Positions 16,925 through 26,292 of a DNA stretch of 46,703 nt are shown one piece after another; position 1 is the stretch's first letter; the number at the start of each line of letters is the position of its first letter. This DNA is from Rhodothermaceae bacterium (lineage in GTDB: Bacteria > Bacteroidota > Rhodothermia > Rhodothermales > Bin80). The stretch is from the NCBI GenBank assembly GCA_009841335.1, contig VXLY01000113.1:1-46703 (forward strand). Reading direction: 5' to 3'. Under the pieces are notes generated by a model. It did not search any database, had not been told where the DNA came from, and saw only the letters and a list, made by a program, of their open reading frames with translations. The position numbers were made by a program, and so were the translations under genes.

Positions 16925-17113
16925 AAATGATGGTGTCTTAAGACGTTTAAGTATTTGGTTGAACGGTGTCAGTTTCTATCGGTTCTAGCCCGACCCACAG
17001 GCTAAAATCCGTTCTGGATCTACCCAGAAACAGGCCCTTATACGTAGGTTTTGCCAATGGGATGCACTAAAAGTACATTTTTTTGTAGGTTTTGCAAATT
17101 ATTTGTTCATGCG
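16925..17113. promoter_or_regulatory. Divergent control region between the cold-shock gene and the GMC oxidoreductase gene
   Basis: About 190 bases. It holds the palindrome gtcttaagac (16935-16944) and an 11-bp direct repeat, gtaggttttgc, at 17044-17054 and 17085-17095 (41 bases apart, near four helical turns). The repeat lies just ahead of the GMC start at 17114 and could be an activator or repressor site. This is inference from spacing only. Confidence 0.3.
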
Positions 17114-18841
17114 ATGATTGAACTCTTGCGTCCCCGGGATTATGATGTGTGCATTATTGGCTCCGGTGCCGGTGGAGGGATGGCGGCCAAAGTGTTAACC
17201 GATGCGGGGGCCAAGGTTGTTATGCTAGAGGCAGGGCATCCCTGGTATGCTGAGTCGCATAGTGCGATGTTCAAGTGGAATTATGATTCTCCGAGACGTG
17301 GTAGAGCGATTCCGACCAAGCAATTTGGGGAATTTGATGGTACCACCGGTGGATGGAGCATAGCAGGTGAGCCCTATACGCATGCCCCGGGTACTGAATG
17401 GGACTGGTTCAGGGCGCGCTGTCTAGGTGGGCGCACAAATCATTGGGGCAGGATCTCGTTACGTTTTGGACCGGACGACTTTAAGCGGCGCAGCATTGAT
17501 GGTCTGGGGGATGATTGGCCCATTGGCTATGAGGATATCAGTCCATACTACGACAAGGTAGAGGATTTCGTGGGGGTATTCGGTTCTGAGGAGGGGATGC
17601 GCAACGAGCCGGATGGGCATTTTTTGCCACCACCGGAACCGCGTTGCTATGAGAAGCTTCTGCAGAAAGCCTGCAGGGGAATGAGTATTCCGGTAATTCC
17701 TTCCAGACTCTCCATTCTTACCCGCCCCCACAATGGGCGCCCGGCGTGTCATTATTGTGGGCAGTGCGGACGCGGTTGTTCGACGAATTCGAATTTTTCT
17801 TCTCCTTCGGTATTGATCCGGCCCGCTGAGCAAACGAACAACCTGACGCTCATCACAAATGCCATGGCCCGTGAGATCCTGACGGACGAGAATGGGTTGG
17901 CCACCGGTGTGTCTTACATAAACAAGGAGGATGGTCAGGAACAACAGGTACGAGCAAGTATCGTGGTGGTCGCTGCAAGTGCCTGTGAGTCGGCCAGGCT
18001 GTTGCTGAATTCACGCAGCACCCGCCATCCAAATGGTCTTGCGAATTCAAGCGACTGCGTTGGACGGTACGTGACCGATTCTACGGGTACTTCCGTGATG
18101 GGGGTTGTGCCTGCATTGCTGGGCAATCTTCCTCACAATGAAGATGGAGTAGGTGGTATGCATGTCTATGTGCCGTGGTGGCTAGAGGACGAAAAGCTTG
18201 ATTTTGTAAGGGGGTATCACATTGAGCCCTGGGGAGGAAGGCAGATGCCGTCGTATGGATTCTTGGGAGGAATTCAGCGAATGAATCATACGAGCGACGA
18301 TGGAACCCCGCGCCCACGGGGTGGCGGCGGTTACGGAGTCCAGCTCAAAGAAGACTACAGGCGCCTGTACGGTGCGGTAGTAGGGCTTAGTGGCCGCGGA
18401 GAAATGATCGCACGGCGTGAAAATCGGTGTACGATTGATCCACACCAGGTTGATCAGTACGGTATACCTGTTCTGCGGTTTGATGTGACGTGGAGCGATC
18501 AGGAATATGCCCAAGTAAAGCACATGCAGGAGACCATGCGCAGTATCATCTTCGCCATGGGCGGTGAACCTACAGATTCTATGCCCTCAAGGGAGGAGGG
18601 CTATGGGATTCTGCCGCCTGGCCGGATCATTCACGAGGGGGGCACGACGCGCATGGGCCACGATCCCCGTACCAGCGTGCTCAACAAATGGTGTCAGGCA
18701 CACGATGCTAAGAACGTTTTTGTGGCGGATGGTGGACCGCTTGTTTCTCAAGCCCACAAGAACATTACTTGGACCATACTGGCACTAGCCTGGCGCGCCA
18801 GTGAGTACATTGTCGAAGAACGAAAACGAGGACATCTTTGA
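17114..18841 (+). CDS. GMC family FAD oxidoreductase, probable glucoside 3-dehydrogenase-type catalytic subunit
   Basis: A 575-residue flavoprotein. The FAD-binding motif is CIIGSGAGGG (Gly16-Gly22). A four-cysteine motif, CHYCGQCGRGC (Cys212, 215, 218, 222), could hold an iron-sulfur cluster as in multi-subunit sugar dehydrogenases. The C-terminal catalytic pair is His548 and Asn550 in SQAHKNITW, after the GMC signature GGTTRMGHDP. An earlier in-frame ATG at 17051 would add 21 residues rich in Cys and Phe; 17114 fits homologous starts. There is no signal peptide; the next gene carries a Tat signal and overlaps by one base, so the complex may be exported by hitch-hiking on that subunit. Established systems of this pair oxidise sugars, including C3 of glucosides; a cytochrome subunit is not seen nearby. 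Confidence 0.88.
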   Translation: MIELLRPRDYDVCIIGSGAGGGMAAKVLTDAGAKVVMLEAGHPWYAESHSAMFKWNYDSPRRGRAIPTKQFGEFDGTTGGWSIAGEPYTHAPGTEWDWFRARCLGGRTNHWGRISLRFGPDDFKRRSIDGLGDDWPIGYEDISPYYDKVEDFVGVFGSEEGMRNEPDGHFLPPPEPRCYEKLLQKACRGMSIPVIPSRLSILTRPHNGRPACHYCGQCGRGCSTNSNFSSPSVLIRPAEQTNNLTLITNAMAREILTDENGLATGVSYINKEDGQEQQVRASIVVVAASACESARLLLNSRSTRHPNGLANSSDCVGRYVTDSTGTSVMGVVPALLGNLPHNEDGVGGMHVYVPWWLEDEKLDFVRGYHIEPWGGRQMPSYGFLGGIQRMNHTSDDGTPRPRGGGGYGVQLKEDYRRLYGAVVGLSGRGEMIARRENRCTIDPHQVDQYGIPVLRFDVTWSDQEYAQVKHMQETMRSIIFAMGGEPTDSMPSREEGYGILPPGRIIHEGGTTRMGHDPRTSVLNKWCQAHDAKNVFVADGGPLVSQAHKNITWTILALAWRASEYIVEERKRGHL

Positions 18842-19410
18842 TGGATCGACGTCAATCCATAAAGCTGATGGCATCCGCATCCCTTTTGTCGGGGATCCCT
18901 ATTGCTAACGCTCCGGCTGAGGGTACAACTCTTCAGGAATCGGAAACAGATACGGAGGCTACATTTTTCAACGAACACGAAATAGCTACCATCACGGTAC
19001 TGGCAGATATGATTGTTCCTGCGGATGATCGTAGTGGCAGTGCTTCGGAGGCCGGAGTGGTTGAATTCATTGACTTTAATGTGGGTGACCAGGAAGAACT
19101 CCAGGTACCCATTCGGGGTGGGCTGGCGTGGCTGGATGCGTATTGTCGCAAACAACACGGGACCTCATTCGTGGAATCAGATCGGGGACAGCGTGAGCAG
19201 ATTCTTGACGCGATTGCTTGGCCATCCAAGGCTGCACCGGAATTAAGTGCGGGCGTAGCCTTTTTCAACAGATTCAGGGACTTGGTAGCATCCGGTTTCT
19301 GGTCAAGCAAGATGGGAATGGATGATCTACAATATTCTGGAAATGTTTATGTCCAGGAGTGGAATGGTTGTCCACAGGAGGTACTGGAGCACTTAGGTAT
19401 TGCTGAGTAA
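18841..19410 (+). CDS. Gluconate 2-dehydrogenase subunit 3 family protein, Tat-exported
   Basis: A 189-residue protein beginning MDRRQSIKLMASASLLSGIP, a twin-arginine signal. The body has the family's opening phrase IATITVLADMIVPADD and ends VYVQEWNGCPQEVLEHLGI. This small subunit partners GMC-type dehydrogenases and carries the Tat signal for the pair. Its ATG shares one base with the stop of the GMC gene (TGATG at 18839-18843), which indicates coupled translation and a complex. Confidence 0.9.
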   Translation: MDRRQSIKLMASASLLSGIPIANAPAEGTTLQESETDTEATFFNEHEIATITVLADMIVPADDRSGSASEAGVVEFIDFNVGDQEELQVPIRGGLAWLDAYCRKQHGTSFVESDRGQREQILDAIAWPSKAAPELSAGVAFFNRFRDLVASGFWSSKMGMDDLQYSGNVYVQEWNGCPQEVLEHLGIAE

Positions 19411-19639
19411 GGCGAGATGATTGTCGGCTGCTCAGAGTATTTCCCGGGTTGGCTGTTACTGGGGTACTACTACTAGAAAGACACGAAGGAGTTTTATTAC
19501 ACGAATCCTGCGAACTAGCACCAGAAAGAAAGCACGTTTGGCCTTCTGACACCGGAGCATCAGCAGACCGGGGTCGCGCTCGGAAGGAACGATATCAAGA
19601 CCTCAGGAAAAGTGCGGTGGCGTCGGCGTCCAGATCGTC

Positions 19640-20623
19640 TTACCCGTCCCGGTCAAGGCAAGGCTCCGGCGGCAATTGGCAATCAGGAGTATTTTGTGGT
19701 GAATTCGGACATGGACCTGCCGTGCGGTATCCAATGTTACGTAGAATAATCTCCGTTGGTATCCAATGGGTTGAGACCGTGTAACCGCCCCCAAAGAAAC
19801 CATAGCCATTCTCCACATTCGAAAATGTACCAGGCTCAATCAAAAGATTAGGGTCAAATGAGTCATTGGGAGGAGCCCATTGTTCATCTGCTGCCAGGAA
19901 TTGAAAGTAAATGCGGCGCAATGCAATGTGGTCCGGGGAGAGGCAACTGAGCTCAAACTGTTCCTGAACAATGGCGAAATCGTCACGCAATTTAAGCTCG
20001 TAGCGCCAACCATTGGCGGTTGGTTCTTCTTTTCCCGAGTACGGTACTTCAACTGGCAGACGGACCGAAGGCGGAGTGACTGATCCAGGGGGCCATGGAT
20101 TCGCAGGTGGTAGGGTGATCGCATCGTAAATAACCGTCGCATCCACAAGGTTTGGCGGCTTGCCGTGAATCTGGACAGGAACAATGACGCGATTACGCTC
20201 ATCAGTCAGTTCCACCTTGACGGACGGAGGGATTGTCACTTCAGCACTTGATTCAGCGCCATCGGAACGCCGTACACTGAGCCGGTAACGTTCTTCGTAT
20301 TGGGCGCGGAACGCCGCTTCAAACACGTGGCCCACGCTGCTGTCACTGTACGTGATCTCGCGGTCAATCCAAGTATGTGATTCCCCTGTTGTCAGGTTGG
20401 TCGAGGTCACCATTGCATCAATTGGCCCGGCACGATCAACACCCAGACGTTCCTCAATCGAAAATACGCGAACCCTTTGTGTATCAGCGTGCGCATCCAG
20501 ATAACCCCAGATTGTGAAAGGTCGGTCTTCGCCGATGACCGGGTCAATGGATTGATCACAACTAGTCAGGAACGACACAGCAAGCAGCAGCGCAGCAGTA
20601 TGAACCAAGTGAATCCCACGCAT
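19640..20623 (-). CDS. DUF4249 domain outer-membrane lipoprotein with a cysteine-containing tail
   Basis: A 327-residue paralogue of the protein at 412-1314. The lipoprotein signal is MRGIHLVHTAALLLAVSFLTSC (lipidated Cys22). Shared phrases include RSDGAES and FSNVENGYGFFGGGY. It is longer at the C-terminus, with a Pro-rich tail carrying three cysteines (GPCPNSPQNTPDCQLPPEPC). The start overlaps the stop of the TonB receptor by one base (TAATG). Unlike the first pair, no dipeptidase follows; about 230 bases of gene-free sequence separate it from the convergent subunit-3 gene. Confidence 0.85.
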   Translation of the reverse strand: MRGIHLVHTAALLLAVSFLTSCDQSIDPVIGEDRPFTIWGYLDAHADTQRVRVFSIEERLGVDRAGPIDAMVTSTNLTTGESHTWIDREITYSDSSVGHVFEAAFRAQYEERYRLSVRRSDGAESSAEVTIPPSVKVELTDERNRVIVPVQIHGKPPNLVDATVIYDAITLPPANPWPPGSVTPPSVRLPVEVPYSGKEEPTANGWRYELKLRDDFAIVQEQFELSCLSPDHIALRRIYFQFLAADEQWAPPNDSFDPNLLIEPGTFSNVENGYGFFGGGYTVSTHWIPTEIILRNIGYRTAGPCPNSPQNTPDCQLPPEPCLDRDG

Positions 20624-22869
20624 TAAAATTCGAACTTTATGCCCGCAGTCGGGATGATTGGCAATTGGTTGTTACGCTCAGCCGTGAAGATGTCCAGCGA
20701 GAAAAGGTTGCTTTTGTTGTAGACATTGATCACGCCGGCTTGTATGGTGATGAACGAATCGTCACGGTATTGAAAAACGCGATCAACCGAAAGGTCCAAG
20801 CGATGATAACTTGGTAATATGCCCTCATACGGTCGGTCGTAAATTACACGGGCCAGACCTGGCTCGGTAGAAACATCTACAGGACCATCCAGCAGCACAA
20901 AGCCATCAAAGCCCCGGATCTGACTGTAGGGCAGGCCGCTCCCGAAATTCCAGCGTGCGCTCACATCAAATTTCCTCCATGTGAAGCTCGCAAGTACATT
21001 TACCTGATGTCTGCGATCGTGGGGCGGTCGATATCTGACCTCGTTCGTGCCGAACCAGATAGGCAATGATTCCTGCATAGCATTGTATTCTACCGATGAG
21101 AGGCCGTAGTTGACAAAGCCATAGAAACTGGTTCCTCGAAGCTCCATTCTTAGATCCAGCCCTATTGCGCGTCCAGATGCTTCCTGCAGGCGCGTTGTGA
21201 ACCGGGGGAATGCAGTCCACTCTGACACAAATAAGCTGGAGAAATTCTTGTAGAACAGTTCAGCGGACACATTCATTCCCGGACGCACGGAGGTGCTGTA
21301 CCCGAATAAAGCGTGAATTGAGTTGGGAAGACTCCCGGTCGGTGAACCGGTCCATGCCGTAAAAACATTAGTTGCATCCCTGCGGTCGTTCAGACCGACC
21401 ATTTCCTGACGGTAAAGCCCTCCGGCCAGACTGAATTGGTGTTCACCCAGCTCATAGAGTACACGTACACGCGGTTCAAAATGAAATCCCTGGTCACCAA
21501 GGAATTCCGCAATAAGTCCAACGCGCCCCTTGAAGCTGGGAGTAAAGGTTATCTCTGGTTCAAAGTATGCGCCTGTCGAGAGGATCCGATCACTGGTAAA
21601 GTCCAGATTCTGGAACAGTCCATCTAGGCTGGCATCCAGCCTAGGCGCCCGTAAATAAAATCCCCAGTCCACATTCGTGCGGCGGCCATAGTTGGTTAGG
21701 TTCACCGTCAGGTTGAATCCCTCGATGTCACTGGAGCGCACCGGCTCATCGCGAGGCCCTCGTTCCATATTTAGGATCGATACGGAAAAGAGAACCTCTC
21801 CAAGCATTGGCAGGCTCGGCGGAGCAACTAGCCAACGCGCGCCGTAAGCAGTGTTGTTCCAGCGGATTTCATCACTCTCCTCATTGACGGTGTCCAAGGT
21901 ACCACGATCATAGGTGTGTATGGCACTGATTGAAGCCTGGTGGCTGTCGCTGATGATCCAGTGAACCTTACCGAAGAAATCGCCAAATGTATAGGGAACC
22001 GGTTGGCTGATGTAACTGGATGCGATGCGCTCGATCGTTGAGGCGCGCCCCGAAAACAAATACGACATGCGTCCCTGCTTGACCGGGCCTTCCAGTATTG
22101 CCATACTTACGAAAGGCGCAAAAGAAAATGTCCTGCGCGATTCCTGAAGGTTACCATTGCGGGTATGCACATCAATGACGGAAGACATACGACCAGAATA
22201 CTTGCTACTGAATGCGCCGGCATGAATGTCGGCATTACGAAGTATGTCGGACGAGAAAGCCGAGTAAAAACCGAGTATATGGAAGGGTTGATAGATATAC
22301 ATCCCGTCTAGCAGCGAGAGATTATGGGAGGGCTCTCCGCCACGGATGAATACCTGTCCTCCGCGGTCCCCAATGGACACCACCCCAGGCATGGCGGAGA
22401 GATACGAGACCAAGTCCCCCGAAACGTCCGGGGTAGGAACAAGATCTACATCTGCCGGCCGGACGGTCTGTACTCCAGCCGCGACCATAGCTCCTCCTTC
22501 ACGTTCCCCTTCAACAACTAGCGCCTCCATCTCAACCCCGGGATTTAGCGCAATTGTGAGTCTAGCCGTCTGATCTTCAGCAAGATCAAGCGTATCGGTG
22601 AACGTCTCATACCCAATGAAGGAGGCCCGCAGGAACCAACGCCCCGGCTGCAGACGAACAACGATAAAGAACCCATCATCGTCAGCTATATCTCCGCGCA
22701 GATTCCCTGTAGCATCACGCAATGCTACGTTAACACCTTGGAGTGCCTGTCCATCTGATGCATCAGTCACAAACCCCCGGACAGTCGCAGTTTGTGCTTC
22801 TGTCCTCGGAACACAGAAGAGGAATAACGCCATACACAACAACAGCCAACACTTCGACACAGTATTCAT
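20623..22869 (-). CDS. TonB-dependent receptor with N-terminal carboxypeptidase-regulatory-like domain (second copy)
   Basis: A 748-residue receptor, paralogue of the one at 1316. The signal peptide is MNTVSKCWLLLCMALFLFCV and on to TEAQ; I prefer this ATG (22867-22869) to one five codons earlier. A carboxypeptidase-regulatory-like domain at about 27-105 is followed by a plug with PGVVSIGDRGGQVFIRGGEP and LLDGMYIYQPFHILGFYSAF, and a barrel ending in AGIKFEF, a terminal aromatic as usual for outer-membrane proteins. It is translationally coupled to its DUF4249 partner. The barrel loops differ clearly from copy 1, suggesting a different ligand. Confidence 0.93.
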   Translation of the reverse strand: MNTVSKCWLLLCMALFLFCVPRTEAQTATVRGFVTDASDGQALQGVNVALRDATGNLRGDIADDDGFFIVVRLQPGRWFLRASFIGYETFTDTLDLAEDQTARLTIALNPGVEMEALVVEGEREGGAMVAAGVQTVRPADVDLVPTPDVSGDLVSYLSAMPGVVSIGDRGGQVFIRGGEPSHNLSLLDGMYIYQPFHILGFYSAFSSDILRNADIHAGAFSSKYSGRMSSVIDVHTRNGNLQESRRTFSFAPFVSMAILEGPVKQGRMSYLFSGRASTIERIASSYISQPVPYTFGDFFGKVHWIISDSHQASISAIHTYDRGTLDTVNEESDEIRWNNTAYGARWLVAPPSLPMLGEVLFSVSILNMERGPRDEPVRSSDIEGFNLTVNLTNYGRRTNVDWGFYLRAPRLDASLDGLFQNLDFTSDRILSTGAYFEPEITFTPSFKGRVGLIAEFLGDQGFHFEPRVRVLYELGEHQFSLAGGLYRQEMVGLNDRRDATNVFTAWTGSPTGSLPNSIHALFGYSTSVRPGMNVSAELFYKNFSSLFVSEWTAFPRFTTRLQEASGRAIGLDLRMELRGTSFYGFVNYGLSSVEYNAMQESLPIWFGTNEVRYRPPHDRRHQVNVLASFTWRKFDVSARWNFGSGLPYSQIRGFDGFVLLDGPVDVSTEPGLARVIYDRPYEGILPSYHRLDLSVDRVFQYRDDSFITIQAGVINVYNKSNLFSLDIFTAERNNQLPIIPTAGIKFEF

Positions 22870-22925
22870 GGAGATACGCCACACTCAAGGTGTCCGCAAG
22901 ATAGGAAATTCGAGTTTCATGCGAG

Positions 22926-23261
22926 CTACATGAAACCGAGTTCCAGTCTGGCCTCTTCGCTCATCATTTCAATGGTGAAGGGGGGATCGAAAGTTAATTC
23001 GACATGGGCGTCGGTTACCCCTTCGGTAAGCATCACCACAGATTCCACCTGGCTCGGCAGACTGTCCGCGACGGGGCAGTTGGGGGTTGTCAATGTCATT
23101 GTAACGAATGCGCGGTCGTCCTCATCTAGTCGGACCTTGTAGATGAGCCCCAGATCGTACACGTTGACTGGAATTTCCGGGTCATAGACCTGCCGAATAG
23201 ATGCGATAACCTCGTCAGCCAGTCCGGCGGTCTTGGCATTATCAATTATTTCACAATTCAT
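22926..23261 (-). CDS. sufT: SufT-type MIP18/DUF59 iron-sulfur assembly protein
   Basis: A 111-residue MIP18-family protein with the signature YDPEIPVNVYDLGLIYKV and the conserved cysteine motif TTPNCPVADSLPSQVE. Proteins of this family in suf operons assist cluster maturation or delivery. The ATG overlaps the sufSE stop as ATGA (23258-23261). It is the last gene of the suf operon, and the second TonB receptor starts 57 bases further on. It could equally be named PaaD-like; operon context favours SufT. Confidence 0.9.
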   Translation of the reverse strand: MNCEIIDNAKTAGLADEVIASIRQVYDPEIPVNVYDLGLIYKVRLDEDDRAFVTMTLTTPNCPVADSLPSQVESVVMLTEGVTDAHVELTFDPPFTIEMMSEEARLELGFM

Positions 23262-24970
23262 ATGGATTCGGCCATTAATGCTTCTCTGTGAATACGTTCA
23301 AGCATGCGATTTAATCCATTTTTTCGGCGGGCGGTTATTAGACTTGGCAGACCAACATCATGAATAAGCGCCACTAAATCAGTCTCGAGGATGCTCCGAG
23401 GCGGCTGGCCGTTCGTTAGACGGATCAGTAGTGCAATCATTCCGCGCGTAATCAATGCGTCACTGTCCGCCTCAAAATAAATACGGCCATCACGAACCGT
23501 GCTGTGTAGCCAGACCATTGCCAGGCATCCATGAATCCGGTTAGCTTCGGTTTTGAGCGAGGTCTTCATTGACGGCAGTTCTTCGCCGAGTTCAATCAAA
23601 TATTCTCTTCGTCCGTCAGCATCCTCGAACAACTCCATGTCTTCAAGTATGGCTGATTTTCGACTTTGAATAGTCTCCTCGTTGGACGGAATATCATTCT
23701 TGCAGGTGGGGGCGTCAACGGTCGTCGGCCCTGCGTGGCTGCGAGGCCCGGCGGCAATCTCTTTTAGCCGGGTCACAAGCGTATCAATGTCTTGCTTAGT
23801 GTTGTAAGCCCCGAGAGAGGCTCTGACAGTGCCAGGAATTCCCAGGTGCTCCATCAGAGGCATTGTGCAGTGATGGCCTGTGCGCACGGCGATGCCGGTT
23901 TGATCCAAAGCATACCCCACATCATAGGGATGCTTGCCTTCCAAAAGGAAACTAATCACACCAACCTTCTCCGGACTCGTACCGACAATTCTAAGACCAG
24001 GCACAGTACCGACCTGTAAGTGGGCGTAATGCAGGAGCGATTTTTCTCTTACTCGAAGAGACTCAAGGCCGATGCTGTCCATGTAGTCAATTGCCGCAGC
24101 CATCCCAAGGACACCGGCAATGTTAGGAGTGCCCGCTTCAAATTTATGAGGAATATCTGCCCAGGTGGAGGACGTGCGATGCACTTCTTCAATCATGTCT
24201 CCGCCGCCGTGCCAGGGAGGCAGTTGATCTAGGATTGTTTCTCTGGCATAAAGGAAGCCGATTCCCGTTGGACCATATGCCTTATGACTGCTTGCACAAT
24301 AAAAGTCACAGTCCAATGCTTCCATGTTCAGTGGCAGATGAGGGAAACCCTGTGCGCCGTCAAGAAGAACTGCAATGCCCCTTGTATGGGCCTCTTCAAT
24401 AATCTGCTCCACAGGGTTGAGGGTCCCTAGACTGTTGGAAACATGCCCTAGGGTGACTAGGCGCGTTCGGTCATTCATCCGGTCAACAAATGCATCCAGG
24501 TCTAGCGTTCCATCCGGTAGCACGTCTGACACACGCAAGCGAGCCCCGCGTTTCTGAGCAAGCAATTGCCAGGGCACAAGATTGGAGTGATGCTCCATGA
24601 CCGTGGTCAGGATTTCATCCCCCGGCCCGATTGTCTTGTCCCCAAAAGTGGAAGCAACAAGATTGATCGCTTCGGTAGTTCCGCGAGTGAAGACAATAGA
24701 ACGTTCACTTGGTGATCCAATAAATTGTGCCAGGCGTTGTCGAGAGGTCTCGTAACGTTCAGTGGCACGCTGACTCAAATAGTGTACACCACGGTGCACA
24801 TTACTGTGTTCGTTGGTGTAGTAGTTCGCCAAACAGTCAATTACACATTGCGGTTTGAGCGAAGAAGCTGCGCTGTCCAGATAGACCAATGGATGCCCGT
24901 ACACTTCCTGGCGAAGAGTCGGAAAATCTTCCCGAATACGGGTGTCACTTATCGCAGTAAGGTCTGACAT
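23258..24970 (-). CDS. sufS: SufS-SufE fusion: cysteine desulfurase with sulfur-acceptor domain
   Basis: A 570-residue two-domain protein. Residues 1 to about 405 are a class II cysteine desulfurase: PLP-lysine Lys230 in SSHKAYGPTG and active-site Cys368 in RTGHHCTMP. After a linker, residues about 430-570 form a SufE domain with acceptor Cys482 in HGCLAMVWL. The fusion would pass persulfide directly from Cys368 to Cys482 for cluster assembly on SufBCD. I prefer the ATG at 24970 (MSDLTAIS); an earlier start would overlap sufD. Standalone SufS and SufE have about 410 and 140 residues, so both domains are complete. Confidence 0.93.
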   Translation of the reverse strand: MSDLTAISDTRIREDFPTLRQEVYGHPLVYLDSAASSLKPQCVIDCLANYYTNEHSNVHRGVHYLSQRATERYETSRQRLAQFIGSPSERSIVFTRGTTEAINLVASTFGDKTIGPGDEILTTVMEHHSNLVPWQLLAQKRGARLRVSDVLPDGTLDLDAFVDRMNDRTRLVTLGHVSNSLGTLNPVEQIIEEAHTRGIAVLLDGAQGFPHLPLNMEALDCDFYCASSHKAYGPTGIGFLYARETILDQLPPWHGGGDMIEEVHRTSSTWADIPHKFEAGTPNIAGVLGMAAAIDYMDSIGLESLRVREKSLLHYAHLQVGTVPGLRIVGTSPEKVGVISFLLEGKHPYDVGYALDQTGIAVRTGHHCTMPLMEHLGIPGTVRASLGAYNTKQDIDTLVTRLKEIAAGPRSHAGPTTVDAPTCKNDIPSNEETIQSRKSAILEDMELFEDADGRREYLIELGEELPSMKTSLKTEANRIHGCLAMVWLHSTVRDGRIYFEADSDALITRGMIALLIRLTNGQPPRSILETDLVALIHDVGLPSLITARRKNGLNRMLERIHREALMAESI

Positions 24971-24987
24971 TGCGCGGAGAGCCCGCG

Positions 24988-26292
24988 TCAACGCAGCATG
25001 CGCTCCACATGGTCGTAGAGCACATTATGCAAGGCTGCAACGGGCACTTTTTCGATGATTTCGCCGGCGAATGAGGTCAGCATAAGGCGACGGGCTTCCT
25101 TCTCTCGAATCCCACGCGAGCGAAGGTAAAATAATCCGTCCTTATCCAACTGACCAGTAGTTGCTCCATGAGAGCACTTAACATCGTCAGCATAAATTTC
25201 TAGTGCAGGTTTTGAATACATACGTGCGGTATCCGAGAGCACAATACTTCGGTTGGTCTGGTAGGCATTCGTCAACTGCGCATCCTGACGAACAAGAACT
25301 TTGCCGTTAAATACTCCGATCGCACGATCATCCAGGATACCTTTGTAGTACTCTGAGCTGAAACAGTTGGGCTTGGCGTGGTCGACGAGCGTATTGTTGT
25401 CTACATGGGAGTGTCCACGTGCCACAAAAAGTCCATTAAGCAGACTTTCGCAGTTTTCTGCATCAGGTAGGATCGACAGATTATTGCGTACCAACTCTCC
25501 GCCAAACGTGAATACACCACTGTGAAATTTGCTATTGGCATCCTGATAAACACTCAGGTTGGTTACACGGCTCATTTGCGGTATTCCAACTTGCAGATCC
25601 ATGTAACCAACATTGGCACTACTGCCGACACGAATCTCAGTCACAGCGTTGATCAATAATGAAACCGGATTCGCAAATTCGGTCGAATGGAGAATCTGCA
25701 CCGACGCCCCATCGGCTACATGAATCAGTGTTCTTGGCTGGAGAAGGGTCGGCTGATCATTCGAAACCACATGAACAATATGCACCGGCTTATCAAGTGA
25801 AACCTCGGGTGCAACAGTCACGACGACTCCGTCTTTTACAAAAGCAGTATTAAGTGCCGTGAAGGGCTCCTGGGCATAGTCAGCATAACTACCCAGGTGC
25901 GTCTGAACTATGTCATGCTCAGCAACAGCAGAAAGGCTCTCAATCGAGACTCCCAGTGGCAGTTCATCAAGAGTTGACTGTTCTGGAGCAAAGCAGCCAT
26001 TCACAAGCACCACAACATATGCGTCCAGTGATTCAATACCTTTGGCGGTGGCCTGTCCCTTGCCTGCCACTTGGTAAGGGCGGTTGATTACCGGCGTCAC
26101 ATTAGTGTACTTCCAGGACTCATTTTTCCGTCCGGGAAAGCCGGTCTGCACAAAGCGATCAATCGCCTTCCTTGAAAGGTTCGAAAGTGCGTCTGCCGTA
26201 CCATTCAAGGACTGGTACCTTTCATATGCCGCCAGAAAACGGTCTTCCGCACGTTTGTCCATCAGTTTGGGCATACTCTCTTTGGCCGTCAT
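24988..26292 (-). CDS. sufD: Fe-S cluster assembly protein SufD
   Basis: A 434-residue SufD subunit of the SufBCD scaffold. It has the SufB/SufD beta-helix core and the C-terminal signature CSHGATTGQLDKDGLFYLRS, followed by REKEARRLMLTSFAGEI. The N-terminal helix carries the family phrase FPGRKNESWKYTN. The ATG at 26290-26292 overlaps the sufC stop as ATGA. The order B-C-D-SE-T is the usual FCB-type arrangement. Confidence 0.95.
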   Translation of the reverse strand: MTAKESMPKLMDKRAEDRFLAAYERYQSLNGTADALSNLSRKAIDRFVQTGFPGRKNESWKYTNVTPVINRPYQVAGKGQATAKGIESLDAYVVVLVNGCFAPEQSTLDELPLGVSIESLSAVAEHDIVQTHLGSYADYAQEPFTALNTAFVKDGVVVTVAPEVSLDKPVHIVHVVSNDQPTLLQPRTLIHVADGASVQILHSTEFANPVSLLINAVTEIRVGSSANVGYMDLQVGIPQMSRVTNLSVYQDANSKFHSGVFTFGGELVRNNLSILPDAENCESLLNGLFVARGHSHVDNNTLVDHAKPNCFSSEYYKGILDDRAIGVFNGKVLVRQDAQLTNAYQTNRSIVLSDTARMYSKPALEIYADDVKCSHGATTGQLDKDGLFYLRSRGIREKEARRLMLTSFAGEIIEKVPVAALHNVLYDHVERMLR

